The notes: generated by a model not told the origin, from the sequence alone. A stretch of 10,102 nt of DNA from an uncultured Clostridia bacterium (GCA_947629225.1 CANRCY010000043.1:1-10102), one strand, 5' to 3'. Counted from the first letter of the stretch, positions 1 to 5,997 are shown. Numbers and translations are program-made.

Positions 1-81
1 AAAAAGCGGATGCGGCAGATCGGCACGGTCGAGGTGCCCTCCGAAGTGTTTATGCAGATATTGAAGACGAATAAAGATTAG
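1..81 (+). CDS. C-terminal end of an unidentified upstream gene (partial)
   Basis: Frame 1 is open from the first base to a TAG at 79-81 and encodes 26 residues ending in ...FMQILKTNKD. The stretch is charged at both ends with an amphipathic middle and is too short to assign to a family. The stop lies 56 bases before the ADP-ribosylglycohydrolase start on the same strand, so the two genes could share a transcript. A chance open frame of this length is possible; the position just upstream of a same-strand gene favours a real gene tail. Confidence 0.45.
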   Translation, partial: KKRMRQIGTVEVPSEVFMQILKTNKD

Positions 82-82
82 T

Positions 83-121
83 TCACGAAAAATCTTTTGC
101 TGCGCAAAATCTTTTCCGTGA
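83..121. repeat. Imperfect inverted repeat between the partial gene and the ADP-ribosylglycohydrolase gene
   Basis: The arms at 83-100 and 104-121 pair over 15 of 18 positions around a TGC loop. Both arms also contain the same AAAATCTTTT-like core in direct orientation. No T-run follows on the plus strand; the sequence goes straight into the ribosome binding site of the next gene. This makes a classical intrinsic terminator unlikely. It could be a weak processing or stability hairpin in a shared transcript, or a remnant of a small repeat. Confidence 0.5.
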
Positions 122-137
122 GAGGTAAGGATCAACC

Positions 138-1253
138 ATGAGAGAACAGAGTAAGTTTTTGGGTTCGATGGTGGGTGGCGCGGTCGGCGACGCTCTCGGC
201 TATCCCATCGAGTTCATGTCGGCAGAGGAGATCGGAAGGAAGTTCGGAGCGTCGGGCGTTACGGACTATATCCTACATGACGGTATTGCCGAGATCTCCG
301 ACGATACGCAAATGTCCCTCTTTACCGCCGCAGGACTGGTGCTCGGCGTGACGCGGGGCATGACCCGCGGTTTTTTGGCTGCGCCGTTCGAATATGTTCA
401 TTATACTTATCAGGAGTGGTATCGCACACAGACGAGACCATATCCTATTCCAAAAGGGGAGAGCCGTTATTCCTGGCTTACAAACGTGAAGGAACTGTAC
501 CATCGCCGCGCGCCCGGGAATACCTGTCTCTCCGCGCTCGCACAGGGCGGTTGGGGTACGCCGGAACGCCCCATCAACGATAGTAAGGGGTGCGGCGGCA
601 TTATGCGCGTTGCGCCCGTAGGACTTCTCTATTGCGACATAAATTGTCCTATCGAGGACTCCGATCGTGCCGCGTTACGGACGGCGGCGGTCACACATGG
701 ACACCCGCTCGGTTATATTCCCGCGGCGATGCTCGCCCATATTATTCGACTTATCGTCGAGCAAGGAGAGCAAATTGAGACGGCGACGATTCACGCACTC
801 TCTGCCGTTGAGCCATATTTCCGAGATGAGCTACAACGCGACAGACAGAGAACTCTCATTAAACGCGCTCTCACTCTCGCGGAGGCGGGTGGCGACGATT
901 TGAAAAATATACAGACAATCGGCGCGGGTTGGGTTGCGGAGGAGACGCTCGCCATCGCCGTCTATTGCGCCGTTAAATACGAGAACGACTTTGAAAAGGG
1001 CGTTTGTGCGGCTGTGAGCCACGGCGGGGACAGCGATTCTACGGGCGCAGTTACGGGAAATATTCTCGGCGCGGCACTTGGCATAGACGCGATCCCGAAA
1101 AAATTTACGGAGTCGCTCGAACTGTGCGGGGTCATTAAGGTGATCGCGAATGACTTGTATCTATGCGGGATTATGGAGGAAGAAGCCTTTCGGGACAGCA
1201 TTTGGACGAGGAAATATGTTACATTTGAATACCAACCCGGAGAAATCGTATGA
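138..1253 (+). CDS. ADP-ribosylglycohydrolase family protein (DraG/ARH-like)
   Basis: This 371-residue protein matches the ADP-ribosylglycohydrolase fold (ADP_ribosyl_GH family), binuclear-metal enzymes that remove ADP-ribose from proteins, nucleic acids or small molecules. Visible signatures are an N-terminal GGAVGDALG segment (13-21), the first metal-binding motif SDDTQ (D55, D56, T57), a conserved KGCGGIMR segment (150-157), and the C-terminal metal-binding motif GGDSDSTG (D298, D300, with S301/T302). All expected metal ligands appear intact and the length suits the family. There is no signal peptide, so it should be cytoplasmic. The ATG is preceded by an AGGTAAGGA-type ribosome binding site about seven bases upstream. 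Its stop overlaps the start of the next gene (ATGA), indicating translational coupling. The natural substrate cannot be read from sequence; no partner ADP-ribosyltransferase is visible here. AT-rich codons seem more frequent than in the guaB/guaA region, which may hint at a different history. Confidence 0.93.
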   Translation: MREQSKFLGSMVGGAVGDALGYPIEFMSAEEIGRKFGASGVTDYILHDGIAEISDDTQMSLFTAAGLVLGVTRGMTRGFLAAPFEYVHYTYQEWYRTQTRPYPIPKGESRYSWLTNVKELYHRRAPGNTCLSALAQGGWGTPERPINDSKGCGGIMRVAPVGLLYCDINCPIEDSDRAALRTAAVTHGHPLGYIPAAMLAHIIRLIVEQGEQIETATIHALSAVEPYFRDELQRDRQRTLIKRALTLAEAGGDDLKNIQTIGAGWVAEETLAIAVYCAVKYENDFEKGVCAAVSHGGDSDSTGAVTGNILGAALGIDAIPKKFTESLELCGVIKVIANDLYLCGIMEEEAFRDSIWTRKYVTFEYQPGEIV

Positions 1254-1555
1254 CCTTCGATCAAAGCGTCTATGAATACTTAAAAACGGTGCCGAAAGGG
1301 AAGGTCGTCACTTACGGCATGATCGCCCGCGCCATCGGACGACCTCGTGCAAGCAGACAGGTGGGAAACGCGCTCCATCGAAACCCCACGCCCGTCGTCG
1401 TGCCCTGCCACAGGGTCGTCAACCGCGAGGGTCGGCTCGCGCCCGCCTTTGCCTTCGGCGGCATGGACGTGCAGGCGTCTCTTCTCCGCGCCGAAGGCGT
1501 GGAAGTTTTGGACGGCTACGTCGATCTCGGCAAATATCTCTGGGAGGGAAATTGA
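1250..1555 (+). CDS. MGMT-family DNA alkyltransferase-like protein, DNA-binding domain only
   Basis: A 101-residue protein consisting only of the C-terminal DNA-binding and active-site domain of O6-alkylguanine-DNA alkyltransferases. Residues 17-35 hold the winged-helix region with the TYG tyrosine (Y22). RQVGNAL (36-42) carries the arginine that in characterised relatives fills the space left by the flipped base. VPCHRV (51-56) contains the acceptor cysteine C53. In the catalytically dead Atl/YbaZ-like proteins this cysteine is replaced, usually by tryptophan; here it is kept, so suicide alkyl transfer is possible but not proven. The N-terminal domain of Ada/Ogt enzymes is absent, as in many short Firmicutes homologues. 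ATG at 1250 overlaps the upstream TGA by the ATGA arrangement, and its own TGA overlaps the TTG start of the next gene, placing it in the middle of a coupled three-gene operon. Confidence 0.9.
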   Translation: MTFDQSVYEYLKTVPKGKVVTYGMIARAIGRPRASRQVGNALHRNPTPVVVPCHRVVNREGRLAPAFAFGGMDVQASLLRAEGVEVLDGYVDLGKYLWEGN

Positions 1556-2670
1556 CTTTGGCGGGAATTTATCTTCACATTCCGTTTTGCAAACACAAAT
1601 GCACCTATTGCGACTTTACGTCCTTTCCCGACCGTCTCGCCTTTGCCGAGGCGTATATGGCTTGCCTCTATAAAGAGATCGAACTCCGCGGCAAACAGCT
1701 CGAAAGTTACACCTTCGATACCGTCTACTTCGGCGGGGGAACTCCCTCGGTCATCGACCCGAAATATATTTACGGCGCGATGAAGCAGATCAAAAAGTGT
1801 TTTCGGCTTTCGAAAAACCCCGAGGTCACGATCGAAATGAACCCGGGCACGGTGAGCGAGCAGAAGATCGCGCTCTACAAAAAAGCGGGGATCGACCGCT
1901 TCTCCATCGGCTTGCAGACGGCGATCGACGAACAGCTCAAAGACATCGGGCGCATCCACACCGCGCGCGATTTCGTGTACACGTGCGGGCTTTTGAAGGG
2001 AGAAAATTTCTCCGCGGACGTCATGCTCGGTCTGAAAGGGCAGACGGAAGAGGACGTATTCAAGACGATCGAGCTCGCCTCCCGTTGCGGGGCGAAGCAC
2101 ATCTCCATGTACGCCTTGACGCCCGAAGACGGCACGCCCATTTACACCGACTATCTCAACGGCGAACTGCCCGACGGCGACGAAGTGCGGCGGCTGTACG
2201 ACTACGGCTATTCCCTTTTGAAGGAGCGGGGATACCTGCGTTACGAAGTGAGCAATTTTGCCAAAAAGGGGTTCGAGAGCCGCCATAACCTCAACTATTG
2301 GCAGAGGGGAGAATACATCGGGCTCGGGATTTCGGCAAGCTCTTTCATATGCGGCAAACGCTTTACGAATACCTTCGATTTAGACGAATACATCAAGTGC
2401 TTGCTCACGGGTTTTTTGCCCGTGGTGGAGAGCGAGGACGTGGGGAAAGAGGATGCGAAGTTCGAATTTGTCATGCTCGCGCTCCGCACGGTGTACGGAA
2501 TCTCTTCGCATAAATATGCAGAGGCATTCAAGAGCGATTGGAAGGAAGATTTCGCGGACGCCTACAAAAAAACGAGGCAATATCTCGAAGAAGAGGGAGA
2601 TATCACCCGCATCAAAGACGAATATTTATACGTCCAAAATCAAATTTTGACCGAATACATGAACGGATAA
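1552..2670 (+). CDS. hemW: HemW-like radical SAM protein (coproporphyrinogen III oxidase-like, heme chaperone family)
   Basis: The 372-residue protein opens with IYLHIPFC and the radical SAM cluster motif CX3CX2CDF (C13, C17, C20), then GGGTPS (61-66), EVTIEMNPGTV, and the SIGLQT region followed by an IGRIHT-type segment. These are characteristic of the HemW/HemN group. The start directly at the SAM motif, without the longer HemN N-terminal extension, and the total length favour HemW. HemW proteins bind a 4Fe-4S cluster and heme and are thought to deliver heme to apoproteins; many annotations still call them oxygen-independent coproporphyrinogen III oxidases. Translation probably starts at TTG 1552, overlapping the upstream TGA; a second in-frame TTG at 1558 is possible. 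A GGGAGGG ribosome binding site at 1542-1548 serves either. No other heme genes are nearby. The gene is followed by a perfect hairpin. Confidence 0.9.
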   Translation: MTLAGIYLHIPFCKHKCTYCDFTSFPDRLAFAEAYMACLYKEIELRGKQLESYTFDTVYFGGGTPSVIDPKYIYGAMKQIKKCFRLSKNPEVTIEMNPGTVSEQKIALYKKAGIDRFSIGLQTAIDEQLKDIGRIHTARDFVYTCGLLKGENFSADVMLGLKGQTEEDVFKTIELASRCGAKHISMYALTPEDGTPIYTDYLNGELPDGDEVRRLYDYGYSLLKERGYLRYEVSNFAKKGFESRHNLNYWQRGEYIGLGISASSFICGKRFTNTFDLDEYIKCLLTGFLPVVESEDVGKEDAKFEFVMLALRTVYGISSHKYAEAFKSDWKEDFADAYKKTRQYLEEEGDITRIKDEYLYVQNQILTEYMNG

Positions 2671-2680
2671 AGCATAGATA

Positions 2681-2724
2681 CATGGAGCCGCCGCCCGTGC
2701 TTTTGCACGGGCGGCGGCTCCATG
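2681..2724. terminator. Perfect 20-bp hairpin between convergent genes (probable bidirectional terminator)
   Basis: Arms at 2681-2700 and 2705-2724 are perfectly complementary over 20 bp around a TTTT loop, with a very GC-rich GCCGCCGCCCG core. It begins 10 bases after the hemW-like stop and lies 13 bases beyond the stop of the convergent lipoprotein gene, so it can serve both. Neither side has a long T-run (TTATTCG on plus, TATCTATG on minus), so termination would rest on stem strength or on protein factors. Confidence 0.8.
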
Positions 2725-2737
2725 TTATTCGTAAGGG

Positions 2738-3880
2738 TCAAATTTTTTCGAGTTGAAGCTGTAACTCTTCGGGCAGGGAAACTTCGGTCGTTCCGAACCG
2801 ATCGAAGCGATAGCTTTCTGTTCGCTCGACTTTCAGCTCTCGCCGCGTTTCTCCCGTTGAAAAATTTCCTTCCGCCGACAAAAGAGTTTCGATTTTTTCC
2901 AATCTGCCGTCTCGCACGACGCATTCGTACTTGAATTTTTTCAAACCTTCTTTGAGAACTTCTGTGTAACCCGATTGTCCGATCATCTTTTGGGCGATTT
3001 GAAGATATTTTTCTGCAGACATGATCCCGAATCCGTTTTTTGTCTTTTCAAAGAACGAAAAATCGATCCCCGCCGTGACGAAATAGCGCACGAAATCACC
3101 GAGCGTTCGGATCTGCGCGCCCAACTCTCCCGCACTCATCTTTTCAATGTGCCAGGCGCCGCTGTCGTAGTTCGGGACGGCAGCCTCATATGCGGAAATA
3201 TTGTTCGACACGCAAAAAAATAAGTTGCCGTTTCTTTCCACAACGTAGTACTCTAAGGAATAGCCGCCGAGAGAACTGTCTTGCTGTGTGACCTTTAATG
3301 CGTTTTCGGTAATCTTGTACGTTGAGGACGAGCTTGCGTTTTGCGTTGAACCGTTGTATTTTCCCTTCGTGGAAGAGAGAAATTCGATGGTGCAGTTCGC
3401 GTATTTTTCGGAGGAAAAGACGTCATCGAAATAATCTTTCGTGATCGGTTGCCCGATTTGCGTGGGCGGAACGAAATAGCGGAATTTTCCGTCTGACTCC
3501 AACAGATATATTTCATGCGTTTTTACGTTTTCCGACTCCGAAGTAAGGGCTAAGCCGCTCTTCGGCGTAGTTGCGCGATAGGAGATCGTTCCGCGTTCCG
3601 CATGGGATACTTCCTCCGGGGAGATCTCGCCGAGCGGAAGAGCGGCGATCTCTTTTTGATCGAGGTCGACGTCTTTCACATACTCCGCAAGTTCGGCTTG
3701 TGTGGACATTCCCTCGATCTCGTCTTCGAGAAAAGCCGTGAGCGCGGCATTCTCGGTTTCGAAACTTTTGTCGGACAGCTTTCCGTTGAAGGTTTCATGG
3801 GACCTTCCGCAAGCCGTTAAGCAGACGGCTCCGAACAAAGCCGCGAGAAACGTAAGAAAAATTCTTTTTTCGGGTTTCAT
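2738..3880 (-). CDS. Uncharacterised lipoprotein, 380 residues
   Basis: The N-terminus has a basic start, a hydrophobic core and a lipobox LTAC with the lipidated cysteine at residue 24, so the mature protein should be anchored to the outside of the cytoplasmic membrane. The remaining ~355 residues are mixed alpha/beta with many charged residues, including a serine-rich stretch near the middle. The C-terminus is rich in beta-type alternation ending in a GTTEVSLPEEL segment, which resembles the end of beta-rich lipoproteins in Firmicutes, but I do not recognise a named family. The ATG at 3880 has an AGGAGA ribosome binding site (3887-3892) at six bases. It is transcribed from a perfect consensus promoter in the intergenic region and is divergent from a small HTH regulator, which is the likely controller. 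Function is unknown. Confidence 0.85.
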   Translation of the reverse strand: MKPEKRIFLTFLAALFGAVCLTACGRSHETFNGKLSDKSFETENAALTAFLEDEIEGMSTQAELAEYVKDVDLDQKEIAALPLGEISPEEVSHAERGTISYRATTPKSGLALTSESENVKTHEIYLLESDGKFRYFVPPTQIGQPITKDYFDDVFSSEKYANCTIEFLSSTKGKYNGSTQNASSSSTYKITENALKVTQQDSSLGGYSLEYYVVERNGNLFFCVSNNISAYEAAVPNYDSGAWHIEKMSAGELGAQIRTLGDFVRYFVTAGIDFSFFEKTKNGFGIMSAEKYLQIAQKMIGQSGYTEVLKEGLKKFKYECVVRDGRLEKIETLLSAEGNFSTGETRRELKVERTESYRFDRFGTTEVSLPEELQLQLEKI

Positions 3881-3886
3881 TTTTCA

Positions 3887-3892
3887 TCTCCT
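3887..3892 (-). promoter_or_regulatory. Ribosome binding site of the 380-residue lipoprotein
   Basis: AGGAGA on the minus strand, six bases before the ATG whose first base is at 3880. It supports this start. Confidence 0.75.
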
Positions 3893-3903
3893 GTCAATCA
3901 TTT

Positions 3904-3922
3904 AGTACAAGCACCTGGTACT
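3904..3922. promoter_or_regulatory. Operator-like inverted repeat downstream of the lipoprotein promoter
   Basis: AGTACAAG (3904-3911), spacer CAC, then CTGGTACT (3915-3922) form a dyad matching at 7 of 8 positions. The half-site AGTACAAG/CTTGTACT recurs in each of the three 20-bp tandem repeats at 3945-3952, 3965-3972 and 3985-3992. The dyad covers roughly +3 to +21 of the predicted minus-strand transcript, where a bound repressor would block initiation or early elongation. The adjacent XRE-type regulator is the obvious candidate binder; this is inference. Confidence 0.6.
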
Positions 3923-3931
3923 TTTGCCCTA

Positions 3932-3960
3932 ATTATACAGGAAACTTGTACTCTTGTCAA
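3932..3960 (-). promoter_or_regulatory. Consensus sigma-A type promoter of the lipoprotein gene
   Basis: On the minus strand the -35 box TTGACA (3955-3960) and the -10 box TATAAT (3932-3937) are both perfect matches to the consensus with exactly 17 bases between them. The expected start of transcription is near 3925, giving a leader of about 45 bases before the ATG at 3880. The spacer contains the operator half-site AGTACAAG. A promoter this strong normally needs repression to be held down, in keeping with a divergent regulator. Confidence 0.85.
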
Positions 3961-4000
3961 GAAACTTGTACTCTTGTCAAGAAACTTGTACTCTTGTCAA
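3941..4000. repeat. Three perfect tandem copies of a 20-bp unit
   Basis: GAAACTTGTACTCTTGTCAA is repeated without a single mismatch at 3941-3960, 3961-3980 and 3981-4000. Read on the minus strand, each unit carries a TTGACA box and the half-site AGTACAAG; only the copy nearest the lipoprotein has a TATAAT at the right distance. Units are directly adjacent, so this is not a CRISPR array. Twenty bases is about two turns of the helix, so the half-sites sit on the same face. The identity of the copies suggests recent duplication or active copy-number change. Confidence 0.95.
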
Positions 4001-4211
4001 GGATTATGAAGCTGAAACTCGCGAAAATATAAGATTTTATCGAAAACAGGCGGGAATGACGCAAGAGGAACTTGCCGAGAAACTCAACGGAAAGAAGAGC
4101 CTCATTTCCAATTATGAAAACGGATACAGTACGCCGGATATCTATATGCTTTGCCGTCTTGCGAAAATTTTTGAGGTCACGCTTGATGAACTTGTAGAGT
4201 TTTCCGATTAG
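3954..4211 (+). CDS. Small XRE/Cro-type HTH transcriptional regulator, 5' end uncertain (probable one-base frameshift)
   Basis: The sequence from about 4023 on encodes a compact HTH_3 domain: ENIRFYRKQAGMTQEELAEKL, then the recognition helix region KKSLISNYENG, and C-terminal helices ending LDELVEFSD. Such 65-70 residue proteins are DNA-binding repressors or activators. In this frame no ATG or GTG is available; only TTG codons at 3954 and 3966, both inside the tandem repeats, which would give an unusual cysteine-containing leader. An ATG at 4006, just after AAGGA, lies in another frame and reads MKLKLAK before a stop at 4030. Adding one G at about 4023 would fuse it to the domain as MKLKLAENIRFYRKQ, a typical XRE start. 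The gene is therefore either frameshifted (mutation or sequence error) or uses a TTG start. It is divergent from the lipoprotein gene and likely binds the intervening sites. Confidence 0.75.
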   Translation: MSRNLYSCQETCTLVKDYEAETRENIRFYRKQAGMTQEELAEKLNGKKSLISNYENGYSTPDIYMLCRLAKIFEVTLDELVEFSD

Positions 4212-4239
4212 GCGCGGCATTTGAAGGCGGTTTTATGAA

Positions 4240-4280
4240 CAAAAAAGCGGCGGCGCGGGCAATCTGCCCGCGCCGCCGCT
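4240..4280 (-). terminator. Strong intrinsic terminator of the papain-like hydrolase gene
   Basis: The arms 4246-4260 and 4266-4280 form a perfect 15-bp GC-rich stem around a five-base loop. Reading the minus strand, the stem begins ten bases after the hydrolase stop and is followed by a run of T (complement of the A-run at 4241-4246). This is the classical arrangement for the minus strand. It may also slow transcription leaving the HTH gene on the plus strand, where no T-run follows. Confidence 0.88.
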
Positions 4281-4290
4281 TATGAAAATT

Positions 4291-5169
4291 TCAGTGCCAG
4301 AGCTTGTCCTGGTCAAACCCGAACACCTGAACGACTTCGAACAGGTCGCAATTCGCAATATCCCGCGTGGTGCAGATCGCGCCGCCGTCCGAATCGATGT
4401 CGTACCCGAAGTATTTGAACGCCTGCCATACGAGGTGGGAACAATTCGTCGTCTTCGGTTGCGTCCCCTGATCTTTGGGCGAGCCGAACAGTCCCATCAG
4501 AATGGAATAGTCGACGTCGGAGAGGTGGAGCTCGGCGTATTTCGCGATCTCGCGGCGGTCCTCGGCGGAAACGCCCTTCAAACGGAGCACCATAAAGTTC
4601 GAAGCCTCCGCGAACCAATCCGTCGAGCCTCTTCCGCTCAGATAGCCGGGACCGACGCTCTCGATCGTCACTTGCCCGTCCGCGTCCGCAATGATCGCCG
4701 CGTGCCCGTTCCGCCAGCCGAAGGTGTGGCATGAGGAAGTCAGGATCACGTCTCCCTCTTCGAGCGGGGCGATGGGGGTGTAGGGAATCAGTTTTTCCAC
4801 CGCGTCCCCGATCCGATATCCCATGAGATAGTCGTGCGGGGTCGTAAAGGCGGCGGGCTCGTGCCCGATCGCATAGTCGAGGTAGAGGGCTTCCTGAAAG
4901 TCGAGAATGCGGCGGGGTCTTCCCTTGAGCGATTCGAGCCCGATCCGCGTGAGCCCCGTCTGGTGATAGAGCACGTCAATGTCCTCATCCGTCCACTCCT
5001 CTTTCAAAATGAGCTCGGAAATGTCCTCGCGCGGGCGGAGAGGAGGGATATGCGCCGAATCGTCCACTATGCTTTCGGCGATCGCAAAGAACAGAAGAAC
5101 GGCAAGAAGGAGCGCCGCCAACGCGGAGAAAACGCCGAGCACGATCTTTGCGGCGAGACGCTTTCGCAT
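4291..5169 (-). CDS. Membrane-anchored permuted papain-fold cysteine hydrolase (YiiX/YycO-like)
   Basis: The 292-residue protein begins with a positively charged stretch and one hydrophobic segment (about residues 9-32), predicting a membrane anchor with the rest outside. The C-terminal half carries the order typical of permuted NlpC/P60-papain hydrolases: EEGDVIL (about 137-143), the catalytic-type histidine in NGHAAII (H156), a conserved-type glutamate after it (E170), and NCSHLVWQAF with the catalytic-type cysteine C243. Known relatives are thought to cleave amide or thioester bonds in cell-wall peptides or lipids; the substrate here is unknown. The frame could be extended to a TTG at 5196, but AAGGAGGG (5176-5183) lies inside that extension, six bases before the ATG at 5169, so the ATG is chosen. 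It has its own promoter and a strong terminator. Confidence 0.82.
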   Translation of the reverse strand: MRKRLAAKIVLGVFSALAALLLAVLLFFAIAESIVDDSAHIPPLRPREDISELILKEEWTDEDIDVLYHQTGLTRIGLESLKGRPRRILDFQEALYLDYAIGHEPAAFTTPHDYLMGYRIGDAVEKLIPYTPIAPLEEGDVILTSSCHTFGWRNGHAAIIADADGQVTIESVGPGYLSGRGSTDWFAEASNFMVLRLKGVSAEDRREIAKYAELHLSDVDYSILMGLFGSPKDQGTQPKTTNCSHLVWQAFKYFGYDIDSDGGAICTTRDIANCDLFEVVQVFGFDQDKLWH

Positions 5170-5175
5170 AACGAG

Positions 5176-5183
5176 CCCTCCTT
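5176..5183 (-). promoter_or_regulatory. Ribosome binding site that fixes the hydrolase start
   Basis: AAGGAGGG on the minus strand, six bases before ATG 5169. It falls within the longer open frame that starts at TTG 5196 and so argues against that longer start. Confidence 0.8.
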
Positions 5184-5198
5184 CCCGATTTTTCAATT

Positions 5199-5227
5199 AG
5201 TATAAGACTTTTTCGCAAAACTGTCAA
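5199..5227 (-). promoter_or_regulatory. Promoter of the papain-like hydrolase gene
   Basis: On the minus strand TTGACA (5222-5227, perfect) and TATACT (5199-5204, five of six) are separated by exactly 17 bases. Transcription would start near 5192, leaving a short leader with the AAGGAGGG ribosome binding site. The gene can thus be expressed independently of the lipoprotein gene upstream. Confidence 0.78.
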
Positions 5228-5267
5228 CTTTCTGCAAAAAATTCCTCTTTTTTTCGGGGCGGAAAAT

Positions 5268-5924
5268 TCAGGAACGCTCGCGGCGGGCAAGGACCTGCCC
5301 CGTCTCCGCGTCGAGAAGGAGCGCCGCGATCTTGCCCTGTTCGTCGACGATCCCGACGTAATAATAGGTCTTATCGCGGCGCAGAAGGCGCACATGGAAT
5401 TCTCCGCGGAACTTCCCGTCGCGCGTCATCTTGCGGATGGTCTCCCGCTCGGCTTCCACCGCCTTGGAAAGCGCCGTTTTCGGGTCCATCGTGTTCTTTG
5501 TTTTCACGCTCGTCAAGAGCAATTCGGCGGAAACGCCGTTCTTTACGACCCGTACGGAGAGCGTTTCGGACGGGAACCGTTCCGCCGTGCGGGAATAAAA
5601 ATAGTCCCCCGTAACGCTTCGGAAGGACATATCTCCCCCCTTGGGAACGTCTTCGAGGAAGTAGAGCTCGTACTCCGCGCCCGTCGGCGTCTTTTCGGTG
5701 AGAACAGCTTCGAGCAGGTCGCTTTTCGGCGCGGCAATCCCGTCGCAGAGGTAGGGGTGTTCGCGCGAAACACAGGAGACGGTCAGGGTAAATTCCTCCG
5801 TTTCCGCGCAGAAAATATCCTGTTTTTCGTCCGAAATGTGGGCGGAATAGTCGTATTTTCCGCATGCGGCGAGCACGGGCGCAAGCAGTAAAAGCATAAA
5901 AAGAGAGGGAAGATATTTTTTCAT
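5268..5924 (-). CDS. Small lipoprotein with PepSY-like C-terminal region, 218 residues
   Basis: A typical lipoprotein signal peptide ends in the lipobox LAAC with the lipidated cysteine at residue 21. The C-terminal ~70 residues contain a helix (TALSKAVEAERETIRKM) followed by strands reading YYYVGIVDEQGKIAALLLD and AETGQVLARRE. This order of helix, strand and a terminal DxxTGxV-like strand resembles PepSY-type modules, which are often found in secreted proteins and linked to peptidase inhibition. That reading is by eye and tentative. The ATG at 5924 has only a weak TAGG-type ribosome binding site. Downstream on the same strand lies the papain-like hydrolase, 98 bases away with its own promoter, so a functional link (surface hydrolase plus possible inhibitor-type lipoprotein) is possible but unproven. 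No clear terminator follows this gene. Confidence 0.8.
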   Translation of the reverse strand: MKKYLPSLFMLLLLAPVLAACGKYDYSAHISDEKQDIFCAETEEFTLTVSCVSREHPYLCDGIAAPKSDLLEAVLTEKTPTGAEYELYFLEDVPKGGDMSFRSVTGDYFYSRTAERFPSETLSVRVVKNGVSAELLLTSVKTKNTMDPKTALSKAVEAERETIRKMTRDGKFRGEFHVRLLRRDKTYYYVGIVDEQGKIAALLLDAETGQVLARRERS

Positions 5925-5968
5925 GACCTATGAATATGAAAAAGAAGGGGAATTTTATGTCTTTTCGG

Positions 5969-5997
5969 TTGCTTTTTCCGCGGAAATATGCTAAAAT
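5969..5997 (+). promoter_or_regulatory. Extended -10 promoter for the 6034-6681 gene and guaB
   Basis: TTGCTT (5969-5974) and TAAAAT (5992-5997) are 17 bases apart, and the -10 is preceded by TG one base away (TGCTAAAAT), an extended -10 feature. Expected start near 6004, about 30 bases before the ATG. Because guaB overlaps the downstream gene, this may also be the guaB promoter. Confidence 0.68.
5975..5986. promoter_or_regulatory. Perfect 12-bp dyad in a divergent promoter region (operator candidate)
   Basis: TTTCCGCGGAAA is a perfect palindrome filling most of the -35/-10 spacer of the plus-strand promoter and lying at the predicted start and -10 edge of the minus-strand promoter. A dimeric regulator bound here could affect both divergent genes. 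The regulator is not identifiable in this window. Confidence 0.5.

Noticed and set aside
83..121. Intrinsic terminator of the upstream partial gene
   Set aside because: There are mismatches in the stem and no T-run; the right arm runs directly into the next ribosome binding site.
1516..2286. Minus-strand open frame opposite the HemW-like gene
   Set aside because: It is antisense to a well-supported radical SAM gene and shows no independent protein signature.
3941..4000. CRISPR array
   Set aside because: The three 20-bp units are directly adjacent with no spacers and no cas genes are present.
5170..5196. Longer start (TTG 5196) for the papain-like hydrolase
   Set aside because: The AAGGAGGG ribosome binding site lies inside this extension and is well placed for ATG 5169; the predicted transcription start near 5192 also falls after the TTG.
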